Source: Limisphaerales bacterium
GTDB lineage: Bacteria > Verrucomicrobiota > Verrucomicrobiia > Limisphaerales > UBA1096
Assembly: GCA_004213515.1 (NCBI GenBank)
Contig: SHAK01000012.1
Location: forward strand, 1 to 59,311
Length of the DNA: 59,311 bases
Direction of reading: 5' to 3'
Of the stretch, positions 1-8,849 are shown in pieces. Position numbers and translations under genes: made by a program. The notes beneath the pieces are model-generated. The model was not told where the DNA came from. It saw only the letters and a list, made by a program, of their open reading frames with translations, and ran no database searches. Within the stretch, counting starts at the first letter, position 1. Each line of letters begins with the position of its first letter.

Positions 1-14
1 TAAACAATAAAATT

Positions 15-1613
15 ATGAAAAATAAATCATTATTCATTTCAGGCGGGCTCAGTCTACTTGCAATATTTGCCTTTAGTGGTATGCAGCAAACTTCCAAGGG
101 GGTCGACAATGTTTCCAAGGTTGCCGCTTCGAAAGCCAGCCAAGACTGGCCAGTTTGGACACGCGATGGTAGCGGAAATTTATATTCAGCAGAAAAGAAT
201 CTACCTTCTAAATTTGAACCCGGTGAATTCAAAATTGGCACCGAAGATATAGATTTGAGTACTACTAAAAACGTGCTCTGGGTATCCAAACTGGGCAGCC
301 AAAGTTACGGCAATACCACCGTTTCAAACGGCAAAGTTTATATTGGCACAAACAATGAAAGCCCCCGAGACAAACGCCACATAGGTGATAGAGGAATCGT
401 TTATTGCCTCAATGAAAAAACAGGAGCTTTTGAATGGCAACTGGTCGTTCCCAAATTGGGAGCAGGGAAGGTAAGCGACTGGGAATATCTTGGTATTTGT
501 TCAAGCCCAGCGGTTGAGGGCAACCGTGTCTATGTAGTTGCCAACAGTTGTGAAATTCTTTGTTTAGATACAGAAGGGTTAAAGAATGGTAATCAAGGTT
601 TTCAAGATGAAGGAAAGTTTATGGCGGACAAAGGCAAGGGGGCTCTTGAGCTCAACAATTTGGACGCAGACATAATCTGGCGATACGATATGCGAAAAGA
701 GCTTGGTGTCTTTCCGCATAACATTGCTAGCAGCTCCATATTGATAGTTGGAGATTTACTTTTTTGTACTACATCTAACGGACAAGATTGGAGTCATATA
801 AATATCCCTGCTCCGCTATCTCCTTGTATAATTGCTTTAAATAAAAAGGACGGCACCCTCGCCGGGGAGGAAGCAGAGGGGATTGGAAAAGGTATTTTAC
901 ATTGCAACTGGTCAAGCCCTGCTAAGGGGAAAGTTAAAGGCAAAGACGCCGTCTTTTTTGGAGGCGGGGACGGGTTTCTTTACGCTTTTGATACCAAGTT
1001 TAAGAAGGATGAAGAAGGATATGATATCTTTAAAGCACTTTGGAAGTATGACTGTAATCCAGCTGATTATAAGAAGGATAAAAACGGCAAAGAGATAAAA
1101 TATCCAGCCGCTGAAGGTCCAAGTGAGTTGATAGCAACTCCCACATATTACAAAGGCAACGTTTACGTTGCTATAGGCCAAGACCCTGAGCATGGGGAAG
1201 GGGCCGGGTGCCTTTCATGTATAGATGCCGATACTGGAAAGAAGCTTTGGGAGTCTAAGAAAATTAAGCGCAGTATTTCAACCTGTGCAATCGACGCATC
1301 CAACGATTTATTATTTGCAGCTGATTATTCCGGCTACGTCTACTGTTATGATGCGAAAAATGGATCGCTAAATTGGGTTTACGATCAGAAAGCACACATG
1401 TGGGGATCTCCGCTTGTTGCTGATGGCAAGGTTTACATTGGCGACGAGGATGGTGACTTTGTTGTTTTAGCATCAGATAAAAAAATGAAAGTACTGAGCG
1501 AGACTTACTTTCCGGCGCCTATTTATTCCACTCCAATAGTGGCAAATGGTGTGTTGTATGTTGCTACTCAGTCCCATCTCTATGCAATACGTGATGAAGC
1601 CCAAGCAAAATAG
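15..1613 (+). CDS. Secreted PQQ-type beta-propeller protein
   Basis: The 532-residue product starts with a signal peptide (basic MKNK, then a hydrophobic stretch to about residue 22). The body is made of repeated blades of the type 'G.VY.....G.VYCL....G...W', for example GDGFLYAF, SGYVYCYDAKNGSLNW and GKVYIGDEDG. This is the fold of the BamB/quinoprotein beta-propeller superfamily. No catalytic site of a PQQ dehydrogenase is evident, so a binding or scaffold role outside the cytoplasm is more likely than an enzymatic one. It is the first gene of a same-strand run that continues with DUF3311, a symporter and a two-part carboxylate reductase; the operon may begin left of the window. No Shine-Dalgarno is visible before the ATG. 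The substrate is unknown. Confidence 0.85.
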   Translation: MKNKSLFISGGLSLLAIFAFSGMQQTSKGVDNVSKVAASKASQDWPVWTRDGSGNLYSAEKNLPSKFEPGEFKIGTEDIDLSTTKNVLWVSKLGSQSYGNTTVSNGKVYIGTNNESPRDKRHIGDRGIVYCLNEKTGAFEWQLVVPKLGAGKVSDWEYLGICSSPAVEGNRVYVVANSCEILCLDTEGLKNGNQGFQDEGKFMADKGKGALELNNLDADIIWRYDMRKELGVFPHNIASSSILIVGDLLFCTTSNGQDWSHINIPAPLSPCIIALNKKDGTLAGEEAEGIGKGILHCNWSSPAKGKVKGKDAVFFGGGDGFLYAFDTKFKKDEEGYDIFKALWKYDCNPADYKKDKNGKEIKYPAAEGPSELIATPTYYKGNVYVAIGQDPEHGEGAGCLSCIDADTGKKLWESKKIKRSISTCAIDASNDLLFAADYSGYVYCYDAKNGSLNWVYDQKAHMWGSPLVADGKVYIGDEDGDFVVLASDKKMKVLSETYFPAPIYSTPIVANGVLYVATQSHLYAIRDEAQAK

Positions 1614-1668
1614 ACGGGTATCTGAAAAAAACTAAAAAAAGGATTCAATAGTACTTGTAAGCCGGCAC

Positions 1669-1917
1669 ATGAAGAATTTTGTTTATGCACTGATTGTATT
1701 GTTAGCCATAGTTCATCAAGATCTATGGTGGTGGGATAACAAGACGCTTGTCCTTGGGTTCATGCCGCTTGGCTTATTTTATCATGCTCTGTTTTCTTGT
1801 ATGGCTGCGGCAGTTTGGGCTCTAGCAATTAAGTGGGCGTGGCCAAGTGATATAGAGGCGTGGGCTGAAGAGACTTATGTCGAATCCAATGACGATCAAG
1901 GAGGAGAGCAAGAATGA
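1669..1917 (+). CDS. DUF3311-like small membrane protein
   Basis: This 82-residue protein has two hydrophobic segments (about residues 4-16 and 28-57) separated by the aromatic stretch DLWWWDNKTLVLG, and ends in an acidic tail. That layout matches the DUF3311 family, whose members usually sit directly upstream of a sodium/solute symporter gene. Here the stop overlaps the symporter start by 4 nt (ATGA at 1914-1917), so translational coupling is likely. By inference it is a small accessory subunit of the transporter in the inner membrane. The family assignment rests on size, hydrophobicity pattern and position, not on a catalytic motif. Confidence 0.75.
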   Translation: MKNFVYALIVLLAIVHQDLWWWDNKTLVLGFMPLGLFYHALFSCMAAAVWALAIKWAWPSDIEAWAEETYVESNDDQGGEQE

Positions 1918-3518
1918 TACATGTTCCGTCGCTAGTTGTACTAGGGCAGACTGCTGAGCCAGCGAGTCGTATACCTTTGTACATTATTATGGTGTACATG
2001 TGTCTGCTGTTTGCCTTGGGCTGGATCTCAAGTCGACTGTTTCGTGGTTCTAGTAAGGACTTTTTTGTCGCAAGCCAATCAATTGGTCCATTTATGCTCT
2101 TAATGAGTGTCTTTGGCACAACAATGACAGCATTTGCTTTGGTAGGTTCTACGGGAAAGGCGTTTAGTTTAGGTATTGGCACCTATGGCCTGATGGCTTC
2201 CAGTTCTGGCCTCATTCATACCGCCTGTTTTTTTCTTGTAGGCATTCGCATGTGGAGCTTTGGAAAAAAATATGGTTATGTGACGCAGATACAATTCTTC
2301 CGCGATCGATTTGAATCCAAAGGGATTGGGTATTTAATGTTCCCGATTCTTGTAGGACTGATTATTCCCTACTTGTTGGTTGGGTTGATCGGTGCAGGCA
2401 ATTATATTGGAGGGGTGACTCGGGGAATGTTCCCGGGCACATTTGAAGCTGGGGCAGTTCCTGCTTGGTTGTCGGGTCTTACTATATGTTTGGTGGTTTT
2501 GTTTTACGTGTTTTTTGGTGGGGTACGGTCGGCAGTTTGGGCGAATACTTTCCAAACCATTGTTTTTATGGTTATGGGATTAGTTGGCTTCTTGGTTATT
2601 GCTAAGGGGCTAGGCGGGCTTGAAGCGGCCTCGCAAAAAGCCTTGGAACATGCTCCGGATAAACTTTCGAGGGAAGGGTTAATGACACCAGCCCATTTTA
2701 TTAGTTACATGTTAGTGCCGCTAAGTGTTGGAATGTTTCCTCACTTATTTCAGCATTGGCTGACGGCAAAGAGCGCAAAGTCATTTAGGTTGACCGTAAT
2801 CGCTCACCCTATCTGTATTATGATTGTTTGGGTGCCATGTATTTTGATCGGAATATGGGCTGCAGGTCTTTATGAGGCAGGAGAAATTCGTGTTCCACAA
2901 TTGCCCAATGGTAAGCCTAATGCCAATGCTGTGCTTAGTGTAATGGTCAAAAGTTTCATGGATAGTCCAATACTTGTAGGTTTGTTTTCTGCAGGGGTGC
3001 TGGCAGCTATTATGAGCTCTCTTGACTCTCAGTTTGTATGTATAGGCAGCATGTTTACTAATGATTTTATTGTGCCTCTTAAAGGCGAAGTTAGTGATAA
3101 GCAAAAGGTATGGCTTGGACGTGGATTTATCGTATTCATCGTTCTAATTACTTACATAATTTCTATATTTAAACCTACAAGTGTCTTCAATCTAGGGGTG
3201 TGGTGTTTCAGTGGTTTTTCCGCACTTTTTCCAATTGCATTTGCATCGGTTTATTGGAAGCGTTTGACCAAGGGCGGAGTAATAGCGAGTGTTTTATCAA
3301 CCGCAGTTACTTGGGCGTTATTCATTTATGACGCGCTTGGAAATAAAGGTGAAAAGTGGTTCGGCGAAGTTCATGCAGGGGAATATCTCATTTTAGGAGT
3401 GATGCCCGTAACATTTATCTGTTTAGCTTCCTTGATTGCATTGGTAGGAGTCTCACTCTTAACCAAAGCTCCCAGTCAGGCTACCATTGATCGCTTCTTT
3501 CCCATCAAGAAAGCCTAA
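1914..3518 (+). CDS. Sodium:solute symporter (SSS family)
   Basis: The 534-residue polytopic protein has about 13 hydrophobic segments. SSS-type features include 'YVFFGGVRSAVWANTFQ' after the fifth or sixth helix and the 'AAIMSSLDSQFVCIGSMFTNDF' region cut here as AAIMSSLDSQ, which corresponds to the sodium-binding helix 8 of this family. SSS proteins couple sodium influx to uptake of sugars, amino acids, carboxylates or pantothenate. The substrate cannot be read from the sequence. Its neighbours, a carboxylate-activating enzyme and an aldehyde-dehydrogenase-fold reductase, make an organic acid a reasonable guess. It overlaps the DUF3311 gene by 4 nt and lies 34 nt before the next gene. Confidence 0.9.
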   Translation: MIHVPSLVVLGQTAEPASRIPLYIIMVYMCLLFALGWISSRLFRGSSKDFFVASQSIGPFMLLMSVFGTTMTAFALVGSTGKAFSLGIGTYGLMASSSGLIHTACFFLVGIRMWSFGKKYGYVTQIQFFRDRFESKGIGYLMFPILVGLIIPYLLVGLIGAGNYIGGVTRGMFPGTFEAGAVPAWLSGLTICLVVLFYVFFGGVRSAVWANTFQTIVFMVMGLVGFLVIAKGLGGLEAASQKALEHAPDKLSREGLMTPAHFISYMLVPLSVGMFPHLFQHWLTAKSAKSFRLTVIAHPICIMIVWVPCILIGIWAAGLYEAGEIRVPQLPNGKPNANAVLSVMVKSFMDSPILVGLFSAGVLAAIMSSLDSQFVCIGSMFTNDFIVPLKGEVSDKQKVWLGRGFIVFIVLITYIISIFKPTSVFNLGVWCFSGFSALFPIAFASVYWKRLTKGGVIASVLSTAVTWALFIYDALGNKGEKWFGEVHAGEYLILGVMPVTFICLASLIALVGVSLLTKAPSQATIDRFFPIKKA

Positions 3519-3552
3519 TCGTAACCGGTTATTTATTTAAAAAACAAAATTA

Positions 3553-4632
3553 ATGTCTAACTTGGATCAAAATATTCAGGAGGCCAAGGCGCAGTTGGAC
3601 GCGCACACTGTTGAAGTTGTAAAATGGCATTTTTCGCCAGACACGGGTTCGCCATTTTGGTTGGACTGGGCGAATAAGGCCGGCTGGAATCCTGCCGAGG
3701 AGATTTCATGCTTTGATGATATCATCAATAAATTTCCTCACTTTCAGGATGAATGGCTACGTGATATGCCGAATGAAATCTGGCGGCCAAAGGCTTACGA
3801 AGGCAAGCCATTTAGCATTTTTGAAACAGGAGGTACTACTGGGATGCCCAAGCAGCGTATTGGTTGGGAGGACTACAAAATAGATTACAGCGAGTTTTCA
3901 GAAACCTTAAATGACAATCATTTTCCACGTGATCATTACTGGATGATGGTTGGTCCAACAGGACCGCGTCGATTGCGTCTTTCTATCGAGCACCTTGCTA
4001 ATGTTCGAGGTTGTTCAACTTACTTTGTTGACCTTGATCCGCGCTGGGTGAAGAGGCTAATAGCTGGCAAGCAATTCGATCAGGCTCGTGCATATATGGA
4101 TCATGTGATCGATCAAGCCGTTACCATTCTTAAAAACCGCAAAGTCAGTGCTCTATTCACAACCCCGAAATTACTTGAGGCTTTGGCTGATCGAATGGAC
4201 TTAATAAAAGCAGGAATAAAGGGTGTTTTTTGTGGCGGCACAACAATGGATAAGCAGTACACGCGCTTTCTTGTTGAGGAGGTTTGTGAAAATCAAATTG
4301 GGTTTGTTCCGACTTATGGTAACACGCTTATGGGATTAGCTCGTCATCGTCCATTTGGACCAGAAAATGATTATTCAATCACTTACCACGCTCCGCAACC
4401 ACGAGCTGTCTTGAGAGTAGTCGATCCCAAGAAGACAGAAAATCTGGTGGAATATGATTCATGGGGAAGGGTTGAACTAACAACTCTTACTAAAGAGTTT
4501 TTTATGCCCAGATTCCTTGAAAGGGATGAAGCAATTCGACGATCAGGATGGGAAAAATGCCCTTGGGATGGGGTAGCCGAAGTTCGTCCGTTCGGAGCTA
4601 TGGAGAAAAAAATTGTGGAAGGAGTTTATTAA
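3553..4632 (+). CDS. Stand-alone adenylate-forming enzyme, LuxE/phenylacetate-CoA ligase-like
   Basis: The 359-residue protein carries the phosphate-binding loop of adenylate-forming enzymes, ETGGTTGMPK at residues 91-100, and a GFVPTYGNT segment resembling the acyl-adenylate binding motif. Enzymes of this class activate a carboxylate with ATP as acyl-AMP. It is shorter than phenylacetate-CoA ligase (about 430 residues) and close to LuxE, the acyl-protein synthetase of bacterial fatty-acid reductase. There is no carrier-protein or reductase domain. It is followed after one base by an aldehyde-dehydrogenase-fold protein, which mirrors the LuxE plus LuxC arrangement; similar pairs have been called arylcarboxylate reductase components. 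The substrate (aryl or fatty acid) is unknown. The role is an inference from motif plus context. Confidence 0.75.
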   Translation: MSNLDQNIQEAKAQLDAHTVEVVKWHFSPDTGSPFWLDWANKAGWNPAEEISCFDDIINKFPHFQDEWLRDMPNEIWRPKAYEGKPFSIFETGGTTGMPKQRIGWEDYKIDYSEFSETLNDNHFPRDHYWMMVGPTGPRRLRLSIEHLANVRGCSTYFVDLDPRWVKRLIAGKQFDQARAYMDHVIDQAVTILKNRKVSALFTTPKLLEALADRMDLIKAGIKGVFCGGTTMDKQYTRFLVEEVCENQIGFVPTYGNTLMGLARHRPFGPENDYSITYHAPQPRAVLRVVDPKKTENLVEYDSWGRVELTTLTKEFFMPRFLERDEAIRRSGWEKCPWDGVAEVRPFGAMEKKIVEGVY

Positions 4633-4633
4633 T

Positions 4634-6070
4634 ATGGCAATCCCCCACATTCCATGTCTCCGCTTGGGAGACCCTTATGTTAGCCTCAACAAAATAGATG
4701 TGGCTGATTACAGAAGCGGCGCTACCAAGGCAACGGTTAGTCAAGTTAATGCTGGAGTTGTTCGAAGAGATTTGCAGCGCATTGATGAGGCTCGCGATGC
4801 TCTACGCAAATTTACAACTGCTGAACTTGTTGAAATTGGAGCGAAAGCTGGAGAGATTTTTTTAAATGGTGAAGTCCAGATAGGCGTTGATGGCGAAATG
4901 CAATCTCCGCAGCAATACATTGAGACACTTTCTTCAACTAGTGGGCTACCTCATATTATGGTTAAACGTAATATGGTTAAAATACATTATGCATTGACCA
5001 ATATGCAGCTTGTTTTAAATGGTTTAACACGAGGTATTGATTTACCAATTCTTGATGCTGGAGTTGGAGAGCAGTTTGGAACTCAGGTTTGTTTTTACCC
5101 TACTTCAAAGGCTCTAGGGCTAGTGATGCCAAGTAACTCGCCTGCTGTGAACTCGCTGTGGTTGCCTGCTATTGCTCTCAAAACGCCTATCGTCATGAAG
5201 CCAGGAAGAGAAGAGCCCTGGACCCCATACAGGCTTATACAAGCCTTCATACAGGCTGGTTGCCCAAAAGAGGCATTTAGTTTTTATCCGACCGACTATG
5301 AGGGGGCGGCAGATATTTTGAATCGATGCGGTCGAGCCCTGATTTTTGGTGACAAGAGTACTACAGATCAGTATGCCAACAATCCTGCTATACAAATTCA
5401 TGGCCCAGGATGGAGTAAAATTCTTATCGGCGAAGATGAAATTGAGAATTGGAGAGACCACATTGATCTTATTGCAGGGTCCATTGCTGATAATGGTGGG
5501 CGCTCTTGCGTAAACGCTTCGGCTGTGGTCGTTCCTAAGTATGGACGTGAAATTGCAGATGCACTTGCGCAGAAGCTTGGCCCGTTTAAGCCGACTTCGG
5601 CTGAGGATCCTGAAGCGAAACTTTCTGGATTTGCTAATCCTAAAATGGGTGAATGGATTGATGGAGCCATTGACTCCGACCTTTTAGAGGCCGGTTGTGA
5701 GGAGATGACCGCAAAATATCGTGATGGAGAGCGTAAGGTAATCACTGATGGAGGAACTTACCTCCGCCCGACTATTGTTTACTGTGAATCATTTGATCAT
5801 CCATTAGCAAATCGTGAATTTTTGTGTCCCTATGCTAGTGTCGTTGAAGCGCCTCAATCAGAGATGTTAAATCAAATGGGAGAGTCTTTAGTTGTTACTG
5901 CAATAACCAAAGATAAAGCTTTCCAAGCAGAACTGCTATCTTCTCCTCTAATAGAGCGGCTTAATCTTGGCCCGATATCAACTATGAAAATCTCATGGGA
6001 CCAACCACATGAGGGAAATATGTTTGAGTTTCTTTATAAGCGCCGATCTATAGGAATACTTGCAGCTTAA
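4634..6070 (+). CDS. Aldehyde-dehydrogenase-superfamily reductase, LuxC-like
   Basis: The product has 478 residues from the ATG at 4634. I prefer this start to an in-frame ATG at 4613 because GGAAGGAG at 4617-4624 is a good ribosome binding site and the upstream gene ends at 4632. The aldehyde dehydrogenase fold is shown by LGLVMPSNSP (161-170), TPIVMKPG (184-191) and the catalytic cysteine C292 in GGRSCVNAS. The usual general-base motif ELGGK is replaced by HGPGWSK (256-262). Loss of that glutamate is typical of acyl-CoA or acyl-enzyme reductases, which run in the reductive direction with NAD(P)H. With the upstream adenylating enzyme it most likely reduces an activated acid to the aldehyde. 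Confidence 0.78.
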   Translation: MAIPHIPCLRLGDPYVSLNKIDVADYRSGATKATVSQVNAGVVRRDLQRIDEARDALRKFTTAELVEIGAKAGEIFLNGEVQIGVDGEMQSPQQYIETLSSTSGLPHIMVKRNMVKIHYALTNMQLVLNGLTRGIDLPILDAGVGEQFGTQVCFYPTSKALGLVMPSNSPAVNSLWLPAIALKTPIVMKPGREEPWTPYRLIQAFIQAGCPKEAFSFYPTDYEGAADILNRCGRALIFGDKSTTDQYANNPAIQIHGPGWSKILIGEDEIENWRDHIDLIAGSIADNGGRSCVNASAVVVPKYGREIADALAQKLGPFKPTSAEDPEAKLSGFANPKMGEWIDGAIDSDLLEAGCEEMTAKYRDGERKVITDGGTYLRPTIVYCESFDHPLANREFLCPYASVVEAPQSEMLNQMGESLVVTAITKDKAFQAELLSSPLIERLNLGPISTMKISWDQPHEGNMFEFLYKRRSIGILAA

Positions 6071-6096
6071 ATTGAAAGATATTACCGAGACACTGT

Positions 6097-7491
6097 CTAT
6101 ACATCGAACGATTCATTTAATTGGGGAACTACCACGTCCGCTTTTGGCTTAATCTTTCTTAAAGTTTCAGCAAAGGTTAGACTTGAATCTTCTTCGCCAT
6201 GTACAACAAATATACTCTCTATGCTTCCAGTCAGGGACTTAATGTAATCAGATAATTCACTTTTGTCAGCGTGACCAGAGAAGCCGTCAAAGCTAGCTAT
6301 TTTAGCTTTAACCTTGTAAGGCTCGCCAAAGATATACACAGGATCTATACCGGCTCGAATTACAGATCCAAGAGTATTATACGCGCAATATCCTACGAAA
6401 AGTATAAGATCCTTAGGGTCACTAATATTGTTCTTGAGATGGTGACGGATACGACCAGCTTCACACATGCCGCTTGAACTAATAATAATTGCTGGACCCT
6501 CAAGATCGTTTAGCTTGATTGACTCGGAGGCCTTTCGAATATAAGTAAGATTATCCATGCCAAACGGGTTATTTTTTTCTCGAAGAAAGTTATAAATATC
6601 TCGATTAAAACATTCCGGGTGCAAACGGAATACTTCGGTCGCATTAACGCTTAGAGGACTATCCACGTAGATAGGGAAATCGGGTAGTTTTCCTGCTTCT
6701 ACTAATTGGTGTAAGGTGTAGACCAGTAGTTGTGTTCGCCCAACAGAAAATGCAGGGATGATTACTTTACCTCCCTTGTCTAGCGTATCAGAAAGCAAAG
6801 ATTCAATTTCATCCGACAATCCAGATTGTGCTGTATGCTCTCTATTTCCATAAGTACTTTCAACGAGAAGAATATCGACGTCCTCTACCGGTTGTGGGTC
6901 GCGTAAAATGGCGTGATTACCACGGCCAATATCTCCACTAAAAAGGAGGCGGCGTTTTTTACCATTTTCTTCAATATCGAGTATGACTTGAGCAGATCCA
7001 AGAATGTGGCCTGCATCCCGAAAAGTTAGTTCTATTCCGTTTCCTAATGGTAAAGGCCGGTCATATCCTAGGGCTACAAATTGTCTAACTGCCTTTTCCG
7101 CATCATCAGGGGTATAAAGTGGTTCGACGGGAGGAAGCCCCTTTTTTTTATGCTTCCTTGAAACATAAGCGGCGTCTGCTACTTGGATTTCTCCTGAATC
7201 TTCAAGCATAATAGCTGCAAGGTCGCGAGTCGCAAAAGTACAATAAACGTTACCTTCGAAGCCCTGTTTGTATAAATTTGGAAGGTTGCCAATGTGGTCG
7301 ATGTGAGCGTGACTTAGGATAACCGCATCTATTGTCTTGGGATCGAATGGGAAGTTTTGATTTCGCTCTATTGATTCCTGCCTTTTGCCCTGATACAAAC
7401 CACAATCTAACAGCAATCGGATTCCATTCATTTCTAACAAGTGCTGAGATCCTGTTGTTGTACGCACTGCGCCATGGAAGGAGATTTTCAT
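6097..7491 (-). CDS. Beta-CASP metallo-beta-lactamase-fold RNase
   Basis: The 464-residue cytoplasmic protein has the metallo-beta-lactamase zinc motif SHAHIDH at residues 60-66, a later zinc-ligand segment FSGDIGRG, the beta-CASP segment IPAFSVGRTQ, then DSPLS, SSSGMCEAGRIRHH and a C-terminal SGHAD...VVHGEE. This order is that of the CPSF73/Ysh1-like RNA-specificity family, whose members act as endo- or 5'-exonucleases on RNA. It is monocistronic, on the minus strand, and convergent with the aldehyde-dehydrogenase gene (26 nt between stops). No KH domain is seen, unlike archaeal relatives. The biological RNA target is not known. Confidence 0.9.
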   Translation of the reverse strand: MKISFHGAVRTTTGSQHLLEMNGIRLLLDCGLYQGKRQESIERNQNFPFDPKTIDAVILSHAHIDHIGNLPNLYKQGFEGNVYCTFATRDLAAIMLEDSGEIQVADAAYVSRKHKKKGLPPVEPLYTPDDAEKAVRQFVALGYDRPLPLGNGIELTFRDAGHILGSAQVILDIEENGKKRRLLFSGDIGRGNHAILRDPQPVEDVDILLVESTYGNREHTAQSGLSDEIESLLSDTLDKGGKVIIPAFSVGRTQLLVYTLHQLVEAGKLPDFPIYVDSPLSVNATEVFRLHPECFNRDIYNFLREKNNPFGMDNLTYIRKASESIKLNDLEGPAIIISSSGMCEAGRIRHHLKNNISDPKDLILFVGYCAYNTLGSVIRAGIDPVYIFGEPYKVKAKIASFDGFSGHADKSELSDYIKSLTGSIESIFVVHGEEDSSLTFAETLRKIKPKADVVVPQLNESFDV

Positions 7492-7683
7492 ACAAAGAGA
7501 GTGGCTAAATAGACAATTCAGCGCAATTAATAATAATTTTAAAATGGATAGATACTCCTATGTTTATAGCCTAATTTTATATCGCTCAAATATCTATAAG
7601 AGCCAAATTTTAGTTAAACGTTTTCTGTGATGGGAATAAAAAAAACTGGTTCAGCGACGCAATAGGCCTGAGGATGTCGTGAG

Positions 7684-7698
7684 GCGCTTGTCAAGCGC
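7684..7698. repeat. Short perfect hairpin in front of purS
   Basis: GCGCTT and AAGCGC form a 6-bp perfect stem with a GTC loop, ending 6 nt before the purS ATG at 7705. It occupies the place where a Shine-Dalgarno would lie, and no other ribosome binding site is obvious. It may hinder or position ribosome entry. It could also be a chance palindrome. Confidence 0.4.
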
Positions 7699-7704
7699 AT
7701 TGAA

Positions 7705-7944
7705 ATGAAAGCCAAAATTGTCATAACACCTAAAAAAGCGGTACTTGATCCGCAGGGCAAAACAGTACAGGCCGCGTTGGAGCAAATGGGCTATGAAGGC
7801 GTCAGTGATGTCCATGTCGGCAAATATCTTGAGGTCGATTTGGAAGGTGATGATGCTGAAGCATGGAAACCAAAAATTGAAGAAGCATGCCACAAGCTAT
7901 TTAGTAATCCAGTTATTGAGGATTATAATTTTACAATAGAGTAA
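7705..7944 (+). CDS. purS: Phosphoribosylformylglycinamidine synthase subunit PurS
   Basis: The 79-residue protein matches PurS in length and layout: a beta strand MKAKIVITPK, then VLDPQGKTVQAALEQMGY, DVHVGKYLEVDL and an EACHKLFSNPVIEDYNF ending. PurS forms the small structural subunit of the three-part FGAM synthase (PurS, PurQ and the short PurL) that converts FGAR to FGAM in purine synthesis and helps pass ammonia between PurQ and PurL. It lies 2 nt before purQ, so the two are co-translated. purL is not in the window. A short hairpin covers the region just upstream of the start. Confidence 0.95.
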   Translation: MKAKIVITPKKAVLDPQGKTVQAALEQMGYEGVSDVHVGKYLEVDLEGDDAEAWKPKIEEACHKLFSNPVIEDYNFTIE

Positions 7945-7946
7945 CC

Positions 7947-8672
7947 ATGCATTTTTCGGTACTTCAATTTCCAGGATCAAATTGCGATCAGGATTGCGTT
8001 CATGTTTTGAGCGGAGTGCTGGGTCAGCAGGCCGATTACCTTTGGCATAAGGAAGAGTCACTTGGCAACACGGATGCGGTAGTGGTGCCGGGTGGGTTTA
8101 GTTATGGTGACTATCTTCGAACGGGTTCGATTGCTCAATTTAGCCCTGTAATGAAGGAAGTTAAAAAGTTTGCTGATGCAGGAGGCCTTGTTATCGGTAT
8201 ATGTAATGGATTTCAAATATTGTGTGAAACAGGGTTGCTTCCTGGAGCCTTAGTTAGGAATAGATCCTTACAGTTCCGATGTGAACATGTATATCTTAAA
8301 GTGCCCTCACAGAATTCACCTTTCACTCGGGAAATAGGAATGGAGAAGGTGATGAGGGTTCCAATTGCTCATGGTGAAGGATGTTATTTTGCAGATGATG
8401 ATACTTTGTCAAAACTAAAAACTAACGATCAAATATTATTTCAGTATTCTTCGCCAGATGGAGAAATTACAGATTTATCTAATCCTAATGGTTCCCTATT
8501 GAACATAGCAGGCATTTGTAATGAAAGCCGAAATGTTTGCGGGATGATGCCTCATCCTGAGAGGGCTAGTGAAAGTGTTTTAGGGGAGGAAGATGGGGTA
8601 AAAATTTTTGAAGGAATGACACTTCATTTTCAAGGTGCTCCGCGACGTATCGAACAAGATTCAGCAGCTTGA
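7947..8672 (+). CDS. purQ: Phosphoribosylformylglycinamidine synthase glutaminase subunit PurQ
   Basis: The 241-residue protein is a class I glutamine amidotransferase. The nucleophile is C86 in IGICNGFQIL; the N-terminal QFPGSNCDQD and the C-terminal catalytic motif MMPHPERASE are those of PurQ. It hydrolyses glutamine and delivers ammonia for FGAM formation by PurL. It follows purS by 2 nt and is followed by an intrinsic terminator (8801-8847), so purS-purQ appears to be a two-gene transcription unit with the synthase subunit encoded elsewhere. Confidence 0.96.
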   Translation: MHFSVLQFPGSNCDQDCVHVLSGVLGQQADYLWHKEESLGNTDAVVVPGGFSYGDYLRTGSIAQFSPVMKEVKKFADAGGLVIGICNGFQILCETGLLPGALVRNRSLQFRCEHVYLKVPSQNSPFTREIGMEKVMRVPIAHGEGCYFADDDTLSKLKTNDQILFQYSSPDGEITDLSNPNGSLLNIAGICNESRNVCGMMPHPERASESVLGEEDGVKIFEGMTLHFQGAPRRIEQDSAA

Positions 8673-8800
8673 TAAATAAAGACAATATATCAAAATCATC
8701 TTTATCTATTTATTTTTCAGGGATTGCTTTAACTGTAAAAAAGCTTAACTTTTTCGTCTATCGACCCTTGGCATCCCTCCCATCCCAGCCTTGGGTCGTA

Positions 8801-8847
8801 GGCTGTCGGCAATATCCCACCCATCCCCTTGCCGGCGGCCGCTTTTT
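8801..8847 (+). terminator. Intrinsic terminator of purSQ
   Basis: The left arm at 8801-8812 (GGCTGTCGGCAA) pairs with 8829-8840 (TTGCCGGCGGCC): 12 base pairs including two G-U pairs, with a 16-nt C-rich loop. TTTTT follows at 8843-8847. It lies 129 nt after the purQ stop and just before the end of the convergent PAP2 gene. On the minus strand no T-run follows the stem, so it serves the plus strand. A second possible pairing, CGACCC (8762-8767) with GGGTCG, lies just upstream. Confidence 0.7.
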
Positions 8848-8849
8848 AT

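Noticed and set aside
3522-3531. Palindrome TAACCGGTTA after the symporter gene
   Set aside because: It has no loop or T-run and lies within the operon; probably chance.
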